A program made the translations under genes and the position numbers. From Bacteroidales bacterium (GTDB taxonomy: Bacteria > Bacteroidota > Bacteroidia > Bacteroidales > VadinHA17), in NCBI GenBank assembly GCA_009877105.1, contig WXFD01000058.1, positions 205,533-269,532 on the forward strand: 64,000 nt of DNA, written 5' to 3'. Every line of letters starts with the position of its first letter. Within the stretch, counting starts at the first letter, position 1. Below the pieces are notes generated by a model. The model saw only the letters and a list, made by a program, of their open reading frames with translations, was not told the origin of the DNA and did not search any database. Shown piece by piece: positions 36,519-45,593 of this stretch.

Positions 36519-36770
36519 ACCACCCTCCCCGGAGATCGCCGTTTGAGTCACGCACCGGCGGGACGAAAACGGCAATCCCTCACAAACCTAATGAACAAAA
36601 CACATGATGAACCGATAAACTGAATGAAAGCCTTTTCTGTCGGACCACCCTCCCCGGAGATCGCCGTTTGAGTCACGCACCGGCGGGACGAAAACGGCAA
36701 TCCCTCACAAACCTAATGAACAAAACACATGATGAGCCGATAAACTGAATGAAAACCTTTTCTGTCGGAC
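36505..36770. repeat. 125-bp tandem direct repeat, two full units plus a 16-base third
   Basis: Unit 1 is 36505-36629 and unit 2 is 36630-36754; a third copy begins at 36755 and breaks at 36770, three bases before the ccsBA stop codon. Between the two full units I see a single internal mismatch (A/G in GATGAACCG vs GATGAGCCG). Each unit starts with the CCTTTTCTGTCGG sequence that also forms the arm of the adjacent terminators. No open reading frame is supported in the unit. Confidence 0.9.
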
Positions 36771-36772
36771 TA

Positions 36773-39700
36773 TCATCCATTGCCCTTTTCCCATTTCCGA
36801 TATCTCATATATGCAGTTACTGACAGCAGGGCAAGAATAACAACCGAAACATATACAAAAGCCGGTACCGGTACCGGATCGCCTCCTGCATATGAGTGCA
36901 GCCCGGAGAGATAATAATTTACCCCGAAATAGGTCATCAGCACTGAAAAAAAGCCGATCATTGAAAGCAGGTTGAATGAATAAATATCCTTGAGCCCCGG
37001 GATCATCCTTGAATGGGTTACAAGGGTGTAGACCACTATTGTGATAAGCGACCAGGTTTCCTTGGGATCCCAGCCCCAGTACCTTCCCCACGATTCATTT
37101 GCCCATACAGCGCCCAGGAAAGTCCCAATCGTTAAAAGGTAAAGGCCAATGGTGAGGGTTTTATAATTTATAACCGTAAGCTCGTCAACGGTGGCGGAAA
37201 TCCTCTCCCTGTTCCTTTCACCTGATAGTGCAACCAGGATAAGGTTTATAATGCCAAGGATCGCACCCAGTCCGAGGAATCCGTAACTGCCGGTGATAAC
37301 TGAAACATGCAGGGTGAGCCAGTAGGATTTCAGCACTGGTACGAGATTGGTTATTTCAGGGTCCATGAAGCTCAGGTGGGCGACCATCAGGGTCATGGAA
37401 GCCAGAACAGCGGTTGCCGAAAGGGTGAAATCAGATTTCCTGCTGAAAATGAAACCGGCAAACAGGGTAACCCATGAAATAAAAATCATCGACTCATAAC
37501 CGTTGCTCATCGGTGAGTGGCCTGAAACATACCAGCGTAATCCGATACCGAAGGTATGAAGGATGAAACCAGCCAGTAACAGCCATTTCAAGGCTTTCAG
37601 GATAAAGGTGTCCGTTCGGATGCCCCCGATAACCATTATCAGAAGGCTTACAAGCATAATTATACCTATAGTGGCATAAAAGGGGAAAAGCCGTTCAAAT
37701 ATCATCAGCTTGTAATAAAGGATCTCGGCGTTTATCCTGCGCACGGGAGGAAGATCATATCCGGCAAACCTCTGCTGGTATTCCACAATTGAGGCGGAAA
37801 TGGCTGAAGCGGCCGTTCTGTTGCCGGAACGCAAAGCTTCGGCAAACATTGGCATTACGCTATGAAGATAAAGAGAGTCTTCTTTTCCGGCAGCATGTCT
37901 GACTGCCTGTTGGGGTGAGTCCCAGTCATGCTGTCCGTCCTTTTTCGGAAATATCTTCAGGAATCCGCCTGTATATATCATATATACAATGTTTACCCGC
38001 TCATCCACCTTCATTATCTCCTTATCAAGCTTGCTTCTCTCTCCGGGAGCCTTTGAATAGACCTTGTTAACCAGATCGGAAAGCTTGTATGTTCCATCCC
38101 CGTCAATATTCACTATATCGGAAAAAGCAGCCATGCTTCCGCCCAGACCCAGGATGCCCTGCAGCTCCTTGTTTGACACCTTTATCAGCGGTACATCCTT
38201 CCAGCTGTCAAAATCGAGGTATAACCCCAGGTAGACCTGCATCGGATCCAGGCCTTCAAATTTATTTTCCCGGGCCACCTTTCTTAATATATCATTGCCG
38301 AGGGCAGACAGGGGTTCCGTTCTTCCCTTCTGATCCTGGACAAGAATTTTCCCGAACTCCTCTGCCGATCTCCTGTCAGGAACAAGCTTCTGGCCATTTA
38401 TCATGCCTGTACCGGTCAGAATAATGAGCATCATAACCAGGGGCAATCTTTTTCTCAGGGCCGAGTTCCAGAAACCCGGATTTACACTATGAAAAAGCGA
38501 TTTCCTGTTTAACAGCGACAGGATGATAAAGAGAAAAAGAATACCGTATCCCGTATAAGTCACAATCATCCCTGCAGGATCATTGTTTACCGACAGTATT
38601 GTCCCCTGCTCGTCAGGATCATAGGACGACTGGTAAAACCTGAAACCCCTGTATTTAAGCACATTATTCATAAATATCACGAAGGATCTTTCAACACCTT
38701 CGGTTTTGTCCTTCAGCAATACATCGCTTCTGTAACCGGAGGGACTGTTTGACCCGGGATACCTTTCAAGCACAAAATCATTGAGATAAATGCTGAAGGG
38801 CAGGATCTTTTCACGTGAGCCGAAAAATACCTCAAGGGTTTCGCTCCCCATTGAAACGATTCCGGAAGCCATGCCTGGCATTCCCGAATCCCATACATTT
38901 ATTGTAGCCTTTGTTTTATTTCCTGACATCAGGCTGAAAATAAAAACATTCGTGCCCGTATTCTCTGCCCCCCTGTCGGCCGGGACAGGTTTAACAGATC
39001 CCTTAACCGCAGTCTTCTGAACAACCAGCTTTATGTTCTCCAGTGCAATAATCTGCATGGGTTTTATTTCAGCAGCAACATCTGCGCCGACCGCCTGCGA
39101 TTCACCGGTCATCATGTTCACAAGGCTGACCGGGCTTTCTGACTGAATGAAAAACGACGACGAATCGCACATGATTTTTATCCGGGTGTCCTCAGCCGGA
39201 AAAAAGCCAATTGAAACATCCCCGAAAACCTTTATATCGCCTCTCCGGAGAATCATTTTTTCCCTTGAGCTATTATCTGTTGCAACAATGGAAATGAGTG
39301 GTTCGCCGTCAGGATCATCGGTTACTGATTCAGTGGCATTGGCAATGATCCTGGAAAGAACCAGCTCATGGCTCAACCCGTTTATCAGAAGTTTTTCACG
39401 ATATCTGCCGGGAGCATGTGAAGACATCGAATATTTTTCTGAATGTGCATCCACTACCCTGCCGGATGTGTCCCTTAACTCAAACCCGATATACCTGTCG
39501 CCTGAATAGCACTTGCTCTGTTCTTCTCCTTCCCTGATATGCATCGATCCTTCCCATCCGAAATACCTGGTAATTGCTGCCCCGGCAAGAATGACCACAA
39601 ATGCCATATGGAACATGAAGACTGTAATTTTTGACCGCCTGTAAAGCTTCTGCATGATAACCATTCCGATCAGGTTTATTGCCAGAAGCAGAAGGATGAA

Positions 39701-39850
39701 CTCGAACCACCTGGTATCATAAACGGAATCGTAGGCAGCTGCAGAACCGTAATCATTCTCAATGAAAGTAGCAACAGCCAGCGAAACCGCAAAAATTATG
39801 AATAACACTCCCATAAATACAGGAGATGCCAGAAATTTGAATATTCTCAT
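36773..39850 (-). CDS. Fused cytochrome c maturation protein CcsBA (ResB-CcsA)
   Basis: System II cytochrome c synthetase: exports haem and attaches it to CxxCH motifs at the outer face of the inner membrane. The N-terminal ~480 residues are ResB/CcsB-like, with three membrane helices near the start, a large periplasmic domain, and one helix near 440. A middle soluble domain follows. The C-terminal ~260 residues are CcsA, with the haem-handling motif WGWDPKETW and about eight helices. Fusion is known in Bacteroidota and Campylobacterota. At 1025 aa it is full length. Its place next to a cluster of c-type cytochromes explains its role; the 125-bp repeats begin right after its stop. Confidence 0.93.
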   Translation of the reverse strand: MRIFKFLASPVFMGVLFIIFAVSLAVATFIENDYGSAAAYDSVYDTRWFEFILLLLAINLIGMVIMQKLYRRSKITVFMFHMAFVVILAGAAITRYFGWEGSMHIREGEEQSKCYSGDRYIGFELRDTSGRVVDAHSEKYSMSSHAPGRYREKLLINGLSHELVLSRIIANATESVTDDPDGEPLISIVATDNSSREKMILRRGDIKVFGDVSIGFFPAEDTRIKIMCDSSSFFIQSESPVSLVNMMTGESQAVGADVAAEIKPMQIIALENIKLVVQKTAVKGSVKPVPADRGAENTGTNVFIFSLMSGNKTKATINVWDSGMPGMASGIVSMGSETLEVFFGSREKILPFSIYLNDFVLERYPGSNSPSGYRSDVLLKDKTEGVERSFVIFMNNVLKYRGFRFYQSSYDPDEQGTILSVNNDPAGMIVTYTGYGILFLFIILSLLNRKSLFHSVNPGFWNSALRKRLPLVMMLIILTGTGMINGQKLVPDRRSAEEFGKILVQDQKGRTEPLSALGNDILRKVARENKFEGLDPMQVYLGLYLDFDSWKDVPLIKVSNKELQGILGLGGSMAAFSDIVNIDGDGTYKLSDLVNKVYSKAPGERSKLDKEIMKVDERVNIVYMIYTGGFLKIFPKKDGQHDWDSPQQAVRHAAGKEDSLYLHSVMPMFAEALRSGNRTAASAISASIVEYQQRFAGYDLPPVRRINAEILYYKLMIFERLFPFYATIGIIMLVSLLIMVIGGIRTDTFILKALKWLLLAGFILHTFGIGLRWYVSGHSPMSNGYESMIFISWVTLFAGFIFSRKSDFTLSATAVLASMTLMVAHLSFMDPEITNLVPVLKSYWLTLHVSVITGSYGFLGLGAILGIINLILVALSGERNRERISATVDELTVINYKTLTIGLYLLTIGTFLGAVWANESWGRYWGWDPKETWSLITIVVYTLVTHSRMIPGLKDIYSFNLLSMIGFFSVLMTYFGVNYYLSGLHSYAGGDPVPVPAFVYVSVVILALLSVTAYMRYRKWEKGNG

Positions 39851-39886
39851 AAATAATTGTCCCTGATAATTAACACCAATCGATTT

Positions 39887-40582
39887 TCAACCCTTTTCGG
39901 ATATGAGGATCAGCTTTTGCCTGTCAAGTATCCTGATCAATGGCGCCCTTGAGTAAATAACTCCCGATTCTTCCATCTCTTTCAGGATCCTTACAACACT
40001 TTCCTTGGCCATATTTGTCATTTCTCCCAGCTCATTTCTTGTAAGCATAAGTTCATATTCATCCGAGCGGAACACCTCATCTGCCAAATAAAGCAGGGCT
40101 TCTGCGAGCCTTCCCGGCATTTTTTTCCTGGATAGGTTTACCATTTTTGTCTGCAGGGTCAATGCCTTTAAACAGAAATCCTCAAGAAGGCTTTCAGCAA
40201 ATGCTCCGTTTGTTTTGGCCAGATGACGGAACACATTGAAATCGATGAAACAAACCCTGGACGGGACAAGCGATGCAACCGAAAAAGTATTTCTTGAATT
40301 GATATAAGCTCCCGGTCCCATTACAAGTGCACCCGGCTGGGCAATTTCAATCAGGAAGTTCTTATGTCCGTCTGCTTCAGTGTAAATCTTTGCCAGCCCG
40401 GAAATCAGAAATAAAACGCTCGAAGAGGGAGAACCCTGCTTCAGGATCACCTCCCCTGCCCTGAACGATGCTTCATATCTGTTATCATCAATAAGCTGCA
40501 ACTCATGTTTTGACAGGTGCTGGAAGTTTTTCCACCTGAGCGGATTGGCTTTTCCTGATTCCAATGGTTCTTTTTCCGACAT
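39887..40582 (-). CDS. Crp/Fnr family transcriptional regulator
   Basis: N-terminal cyclic-nucleotide-binding-type domain (FRAGEVILKQGSPSSSVLFLISGLAKIY, residues ~40-67) and C-terminal helix-turn-helix (LTRNELGEMTNMAKESVVRILKEM). No N-terminal cysteine cluster for an Fe-S centre is present, so it is not an Fnr proper. It is closer to the haem- or effector-responsive branches. ATG 40582 is preferred over the upstream start at 40639 (gives MSEKEPLES, 231 aa). An Fnr-type box lies 80 bases upstream, between this gene and the divergent multihaem cytochrome gene. I infer control of the cytochrome cluster and autoregulation. Confidence 0.88.
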   Translation of the reverse strand: MSEKEPLESGKANPLRWKNFQHLSKHELQLIDDNRYEASFRAGEVILKQGSPSSSVLFLISGLAKIYTEADGHKNFLIEIAQPGALVMGPGAYINSRNTFSVASLVPSRVCFIDFNVFRHLAKTNGAFAESLLEDFCLKALTLQTKMVNLSRKKMPGRLAEALLYLADEVFRSDEYELMLTRNELGEMTNMAKESVVRILKEMEESGVIYSRAPLIRILDRQKLILISEKG

Positions 40583-40661
40583 AACCGTGATATGCTTTAA
40601 AACTGATCCGGAGCTTCCTTCCAGCCACAAATATAACAATTAACAAATATTATTGTTTTTA

Positions 40662-40675
40662 TTGATATAAATCAC
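40662..40675. promoter_or_regulatory. Crp/Fnr-type operator TTGATATAAATCAC
   Basis: Matches the Fnr consensus TTGAT-N4-ATCAA in 9 of 10 defined positions. It sits in the divergent space between the Crp/Fnr regulator (start 40582) and the multihaem cytochrome (start 40790). A weaker relative, TTGATCTAAGTCAT, lies at 47991-48004 before the last gene of the cluster. Confidence 0.6.
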
Positions 40676-40789
40676 TATCTTAATAAATATTTATCAACTA
40701 AAAAGATAGTAAAAAGCATCTGCCTATTAACGATTCAGAACTTCCTTATTGCTACATTGTGGCCTTAAAACCAAGAAAAACCTGAAAAC

Positions 40790-41983
40790 ATGAAAAATCT
40801 TCTGAGATTGGTCGTTACGTTATTTGCCGCTGCATTTTTATTTTCCGCATGTGAGGGTCCGATGGGCCCGGCAGGTGCTGACGGGAAGGATGGTGCTGAC
40901 GGGAAGGATGCCAATGAGACCTGCAAGCTTTGTCACAACAGTACAACAGTTGATGCCAAAGTTCTGGAATACAGCTATTCACTGCATTATAAAGGAGATG
41001 CTTACACGATAGCCACAATGGATAATTGTGTTCCATGCCATTCACACCAGGCATTCATGCATGTGGTGAAAAACAATACCCCTGCCACGTTTACCCAGAA
41101 CCCTTCTGATCCTTCCAGGTATATCAACAATTACAGCGTTCCGGCTTCAGCAATGGGGCTGCCGAATCCAATAAGCTGCTTCACCTGTCACAGTTCGCTT
41201 CACACGAATTATTCAGCAACCGAGTTTTTCCCCCTTACAACCACTGCAGCCGTACCATTAACCATGTGGGGAGGTGCGAAAACGGTTAATTTTGCCAAAA
41301 CTTCTGCAAATCTTTGTGCAAAATGCCATCAGCCTTTGCCGGTTACTGCATCCTCCGGGAATGTTATTGATTACGGGAAACTCGTTTCCGAACCCGCCGC
41401 CACATTCAATCTTGCACCTGTCTCATACCGTACAGGCATTCATTATGCCACACAGGCCGTTACTCTTTCAGGTACCGGAGGGATTGAGTTCGGAACGGGA
41501 TACACAAACTCTCCACATACTTCAACAGCATCCTGTACCGATTGCCATATGGCCACTCCCAACAGGACATCCGGCGGCCATTCATTCATCGCAAAGAATA
41601 ATTTCAACGGCTGCAATACCACAGGATGTCACAGCGGCATGAGTGCCTCCAATCCATCCTTCACCGCAACAAAAGCCGAAATCACTGCCCTTATTGCACA
41701 GCTTGCCGACAAGATCAATGCACTGGGCGGCGGTCATGACATACTCCAGAAAGATCCTAAAGACGGAAGTTACCATGGTTACATCGATATCTACGATGCC
41801 GGTGCCAATCCGACCGGCTACTGGAGAAATCCGTCACTTGGAAGTCCCGCATTCCCTGCCCTCACCAACGCACAGTTCGGAGCCATTATCAATTTCCAGA
41901 TCCTGGTCCACGACGGCAGTTCCGGTGCGCATAACTATTCTTATATCAAGAAGCTTCTTGAGAACACAATTGCCGCAATATAG
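40790..41983 (+). CDS. Multihaem c-type cytochrome lipoprotein with collagen-like linker
   Basis: Exported lipoprotein (signal peptide ending LFSAC, Cys21). A short Gly-X-Y run follows (GPMGPAGADGKDGADGKDA), encoded partly by an exact 18-base tandem duplication (40874-40909). Then come five CxxCH haem motifs (CKLCH, CVPCH, CFTCH, CAKCH, CTDCH) and one CNTTGCH, a CX4CH form that may bind a sixth haem. No catalytic domain is recognised. The only plus-strand gene of the cluster, it is divergent from the regulator, with an Fnr-like box between. Surface display is likely, since Bacteroidota lipoproteins often reach the outer face. I infer an electron-transfer role. Confidence 0.85.
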   Translation: MKNLLRLVVTLFAAAFLFSACEGPMGPAGADGKDGADGKDANETCKLCHNSTTVDAKVLEYSYSLHYKGDAYTIATMDNCVPCHSHQAFMHVVKNNTPATFTQNPSDPSRYINNYSVPASAMGLPNPISCFTCHSSLHTNYSATEFFPLTTTAAVPLTMWGGAKTVNFAKTSANLCAKCHQPLPVTASSGNVIDYGKLVSEPAATFNLAPVSYRTGIHYATQAVTLSGTGGIEFGTGYTNSPHTSTASCTDCHMATPNRTSGGHSFIAKNNFNGCNTTGCHSGMSASNPSFTATKAEITALIAQLADKINALGGGHDILQKDPKDGSYHGYIDIYDAGANPTGYWRNPSLGSPAFPALTNAQFGAIINFQILVHDGSSGAHNYSYIKKLLENTIAAI

Positions 41984-42003
41984 AAAGGCATAAATGCATA
42001 AAG

Positions 42004-42041
42004 AAAAAGAGAGCCGCCCCGATTGGGGCGGCTCTCTTTTT
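42004..42041. terminator. Bidirectional intrinsic terminator between convergent cytochrome genes
   Basis: A perfect 17-bp stem (AAAAAGAGAGCCGCCCC and its complement) with loop GATT, so a T-run is present on either strand. It lies between the stop codons at 41983 (plus) and 42055 (minus). Confidence 0.92.
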
Positions 42042-42054
42042 CTCGGCTCATTGT

Positions 42055-42474
42055 TTATTTCTTGAATGTGCGCATGTAATTCACCATGTGCCAGATATTC
42101 TCATCACTTAATTTACCCTCATATTTCGGCATTTCGTTCCTGCCAAACTTTGTCTTGTAGAAATGCTCTCCATCAGTCTGGTTCTGATAATAGGCACCAG
42201 AGAAATCACCGGCATAATCCTTGAGCATTCTTGCTTTTACCCCGTCACCCAGACCGGTTTTTCCATGGCATGAAGCGCAGTATTTAACATAAAGGCCCTG
42301 GCCTGCTTTAATGCTTTCATCTGTCTTGGGCACCGGATTAGCCATGTTCTTATATTCGGCAGGAACCTCCCAGGGTTTTGCCTGTTTTTCCTGGGCAAAA
42401 AGGCCCCATGAAGCAAATGTAAATGCAGCAATGCCTACAACTGAGTGAATCAAAATCTTTTTTGTTTTTTCCAT
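42055..42474 (-). CDS. Monohaem class I cytochrome c, copy 1
   Basis: Periplasmic cytochrome with signal peptide (MEKTKKILIHSVVGIAAFTFASWGLFA) and one haem site CASCH, with a distal methionine candidate in GRNEMPKYEGKLSDENIW. The mature part differs from the protein at 44458-44862 in 19 of 107 residues from KPW to the C-terminus, so the two are recent paralogues. Start ATG 42474 is used rather than the longer frame to 42501, because it gives a proper signal peptide. It follows the seven-haem quinol dehydrogenase-like gene on the same strand. Probable role: soluble electron carrier. Confidence 0.9.
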   Translation of the reverse strand: MEKTKKILIHSVVGIAAFTFASWGLFAQEKQAKPWEVPAEYKNMANPVPKTDESIKAGQGLYVKYCASCHGKTGLGDGVKARMLKDYAGDFSGAYYQNQTDGEHFYKTKFGRNEMPKYEGKLSDENIWHMVNYMRTFKK

Positions 42475-42689
42475 AATAGATTTATTTAAGTATTTCTGCA
42501 ATGTTTACAATAACCGTGCAAATTTATCAAAAGTTACTTAAAAACCATCAGATGGTGCCTTTTATGATGTTTTGTGAAAAAAATAACAGCTGATCCTTCC
42601 GGCAGGAAACCGTATAAAGCCGTTACCGACTGGTATTTTCACGGTATGGATGCCGCCTGCAGGCTTAACAAGAATGCTGCTCCTGTGTT

Positions 42690-44189
42690 CTAATACAGGA
42701 ATTTATGGCATTCGGAACAGTTTGCTTCCTGCCATACGTCTCCGATATCAACAGGGTGAATAAATTCAAGCGGCTCCCTGACTGCCGAATATTGCATCGA
42801 TCCGGGTGTACCCTGGCTGATAATAATGTGACATATATTGCAATCGCGGGTAATCCTTCTGCCGGTCTCAGATTCGAAGGCATCATTATGACACCTGAAG
42901 CAGCCTTCAGATTCAAGATGGCCGGCATGATCAGGATAAACACTATAATTCACTCCCATTGCCGGGAAAGTGTTTCTTGAAAAGGCTTTCTGGACTGAAG
43001 TGATTGACCGTTCAATCTTTTCAACGTTATCTGACAAATAACCCGCATAACCTGATTCGTAGAAATTCAGTATTCCATCCCTTATCTGCATCATTGCTGT
43101 ATCCCTGTCGGTGAAGGTATTTGAAAGTATCTCCATTGCCGACTTTTTTATGAAGGGGATCTCCTTCGATACGCCGCCTGCCTGCATTATCCTGTCAAAA
43201 TATGCCGGAGGCGAATAATAATTATGGGATGGCCTGTTATGACAGTCAATGCAATCCATTGTACGGGGAGAGGCTGATGCCAATGCGCTGTCAGACACTT
43301 CAGAATCCGGGATACGGTATTCTGTCACTTCTCCTGTTTCCTTATTGGTATATTTCACATAACTGATTATCTCCCTTTTATCATTCTCGGATACATATTC
43401 AATCTTAACATCGGGATTTATGTGCCAGTGAATTCCTTCGGTAAACCCAAGATTCTCATATTCAGGGCCCGTTTTCATCAGCAGCATGATATCCCATTCG
43501 GAATTCAGAGAATCGGTCAGAAAATATTTTTTTGTAAAAATCTTTCGCGAATAGAATTTCTGCGGCCAGTGACAGCGTTCACACGTCTCCCTTGCAGGCC
43601 GCAGATCATGCAGCGGAGTTTCAATGGGGGTCTGATAGCTTTTGGTAATGGTTGCATATACCTGGTACAACCCTGACAATTTCGATTTGACATACCACGA
43701 TGCGCCGGCTCCAACATGGCAGTCGACGCAAGCCACGTTGGCATGTGGTGAATTCTGGTATGCAGTATATTCCGGTTCCATAACCTTGTGGCACAGGGTA
43801 CCGCAAAACTCTACCGATTCTGTCAGGTGATATGCCTCAAAACTGCCATACGTCGACAGGAAAAGAATAATTACGGTTACAACGGCAAAAATGATGAAGG
43901 CTTTCTTATGTACAGGGTTGTTAAGATCAATGCTGGGAAGCCTCTTTATCCCCTCGGGAGAAGCAGATGCTTTTCTTTTCCTGGCAGCCAGTATACCGAC
44001 AGGCACCATAATCAGACCAAACAGCATGAAGCCCGGAAGGATTATATAAATGAACAAACCAAGGACGGTTGCACTTTTATCGAGCACCGCTGATATAATG
44101 AACAAAACAATTATCAGGATCAGATTGACTGATGCAATCAGCAACCCGATAATGGATATCCAATTCCTGAGTAAAGACGTCAGTTTCAT
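42690..44189 (-). CDS. Membrane-anchored NapC/NirT-like heptahaem cytochrome
   Basis: Two or three N-terminal membrane segments (residues ~13-35, 45-65, 97-112), then a periplasmic domain with seven haem motifs: CGTLCH (CX3CH form) at the start, then CVDCH, CERCH, CIDCH, CFRCH, CNICH and CSECH. The segment from FCGTLCHKVMEPEYTAY to NVACVDCHVGAG follows the NapC/NrfH pattern, where the first haem is near the membrane quinol site. Role inferred: takes electrons from menaquinol and passes them to periplasmic cytochromes. Longer than NrfH/NapC (4 haems), so it may combine quinol dehydrogenase and relay functions. 500 aa. Confidence 0.85.
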   Translation of the reverse strand: MKLTSLLRNWISIIGLLIASVNLILIIVLFIISAVLDKSATVLGLFIYIILPGFMLFGLIMVPVGILAARKRKASASPEGIKRLPSIDLNNPVHKKAFIIFAVVTVIILFLSTYGSFEAYHLTESVEFCGTLCHKVMEPEYTAYQNSPHANVACVDCHVGAGASWYVKSKLSGLYQVYATITKSYQTPIETPLHDLRPARETCERCHWPQKFYSRKIFTKKYFLTDSLNSEWDIMLLMKTGPEYENLGFTEGIHWHINPDVKIEYVSENDKREIISYVKYTNKETGEVTEYRIPDSEVSDSALASASPRTMDCIDCHNRPSHNYYSPPAYFDRIMQAGGVSKEIPFIKKSAMEILSNTFTDRDTAMMQIRDGILNFYESGYAGYLSDNVEKIERSITSVQKAFSRNTFPAMGVNYSVYPDHAGHLESEGCFRCHNDAFESETGRRITRDCNICHIIISQGTPGSMQYSAVREPLEFIHPVDIGDVWQEANCSECHKFLY

Positions 44190-44346
44190 AGTGATCTGTT
44201 ATTTCAGGTTAATCAGTTACAGCAATGACAGTGAATTAAGTTTCTGATTCCAATAACCCGGGATTCAGATAAGTGATGATCTGTAAGGTACATTGCAACT
44301 CCGATCAAATAACTCGGGTCATCCTTCCTGAGTGAGCCGGCAACAG

Positions 44347-44386
44347 AACAAAAACGGGAATGAATTCAGGTGCAATTCATCCCCGT
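44347..44386 (-). terminator. Intrinsic terminator after cytochrome c copy 2
   Basis: On the minus strand a 13-base stem with one mismatch (ACGGGGATGAATT with AATTCATTCCCGT) closes a 7-base loop and is followed by TTTTTGTT. It lies about 70 bases after the stop codon at 44458. Confidence 0.7.
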
Positions 44387-44457
44387 GAGCCGAAAACAAA
44401 AGCTCATCAATATTATTCTTCCTTCAAAAAAACCAGATCCGGGTATTGCCCCCAATT

Positions 44458-44862
44458 CTATTTTTTGAATGTTCTCATAAAGTTAACCAGATTCCAGATA
44501 TTTTCGTCGCTTAATTTGCCTTCAAATTTGGGCATTTCATTCCGGCCGAATTTAGTTTTATAGAAATGCTCCCCGTCGGTCTGGTTCTGGAAATAATCAC
44601 CTGAAAAATCGCCCGGAAAATCCTTAAGCATTCTGGCCTTGACGCCATCGCCCAAACCGGTTTTTCCATGGCATGATGCACAAAATTTCGTATAGGTTGC
44701 CAAACCTGCCTTGTTGCTTTCTTCTCCTTTGGCAACAGGATTTTTCATGTTCTTATATTCGGCAGGAACATCCCAGGGTTTGGGTTGCTGCGCATTTACA
44801 TAAAGGCAAAGGAATGACACTCCGGCAATTACCATTACTGTTCTCACAAGTCGCTTCTTCAT
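44458..44862 (-). CDS. Monohaem class I cytochrome c, copy 2
   Basis: Periplasmic cytochrome with a signal peptide (MKKRLVRTVMVIAGVSFLCLYVNA) and one CASCH haem site. It shares 88 of 107 residues with copy 1 after the signal peptide, including the whole stretch around GKTGLGDGVKARMLKD and FYKTKFGRNEMPK. Most changes are conservative (Tyr/Phe). Start ATG 44862 is preferred to 44871. The copies flank the NapC-like gene, as if each serves a different partner. Likely a soluble relay from the cytochrome b/multihaem pair encoded upstream. Confidence 0.9.
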   Translation of the reverse strand: MKKRLVRTVMVIAGVSFLCLYVNAQQPKPWDVPAEYKNMKNPVAKGEESNKAGLATYTKFCASCHGKTGLGDGVKARMLKDFPGDFSGDYFQNQTDGEHFYKTKFGRNEMPKFEGKLSDENIWNLVNFMRTFKK

Positions 44863-44966
44863 AGTAATCATAGTCGTGTTTTTTAAGTTAGCAATTCAGT
44901 ACAAATATCGACAAATGGCTCAATCAACATTCAATATATTGAAATATATTGACAGAGATACAGATA

Positions 44967-45593
44967 TTAAAGTTCGTCCGATTCATGGTAGCCGGTGATG
45001 ATGCCCTTGAAGAGCGACCAGGGCTTTGTACCCAGGGTACAGGTATAGATATGGATCACCATGAATACCGACAGCAGGAAACCCATTGTAATGTGAAGGA
45101 TATCCGTAAGGATAAGGCCGCTGACCCCTGCAAATCTCTTTATGGTTATTTCAGGAAATAACAGGCCAAATCCTGAAATGATCAGCAGCGGCAATGCCAG
45201 ATACATTGCCAGGACATAGGTAAACTTCTGCAGAGGATTGAATTTACTCTGCTCAGTCACGGGAAACGGGTGCTTTTCTCCCTTAAACATTCCCATGGAA
45301 TAATATTTAAGCTGAATCAGCAGGTCGGACCAGAAATTCTGTTTTGAGATCCTGTAGTACCTGCCATTCCTTGTTGTAAGATTCCCGGTCACAAAGACAA
45401 TATAGTTGATAGTCAGTACAATCGCGGCGAAGTTATGCCACTTTACGGCATTTGCAAATCCGATGATAAAGATGCTGTCCTTACCGGAATACTGCATGCT
45501 GAGCCCGGTCACAATAAGGACCAGGAACAAAACGGCGTTGAGAACATGCCAGCCCCTTACCCACTTGGGATACAGGTACATTTTATGACTCAT
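44967..45593 (-). CDS. Membrane cytochrome b (thiosulfate reductase/hydrogenase cytochrome b-like)
   Basis: Four main membrane helices with histidines placed for two b haems: GWHVLNAVLFL, VKWHNFAAIVL, DILHITMGF and FMVIHIYTCTLG. It resembles the di-haem cytochrome b subunits of thiosulfate reductase, formate dehydrogenase and NiFe hydrogenase, which link the quinone pool to periplasmic partners. Start ATG 45593 overlaps the end of the seven-haem gene by 11 bases; the longer frame to 45644 is disfavoured. The tight coupling suggests that the two proteins form one quinone-linked complex. Confidence 0.87.
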   Translation of the reverse strand: MSHKMYLYPKWVRGWHVLNAVLFLVLIVTGLSMQYSGKDSIFIIGFANAVKWHNFAAIVLTINYIVFVTGNLTTRNGRYYRISKQNFWSDLLIQLKYYSMGMFKGEKHPFPVTEQSKFNPLQKFTYVLAMYLALPLLIISGFGLLFPEITIKRFAGVSGLILTDILHITMGFLLSVFMVIHIYTCTLGTKPWSLFKGIITGYHESDEL

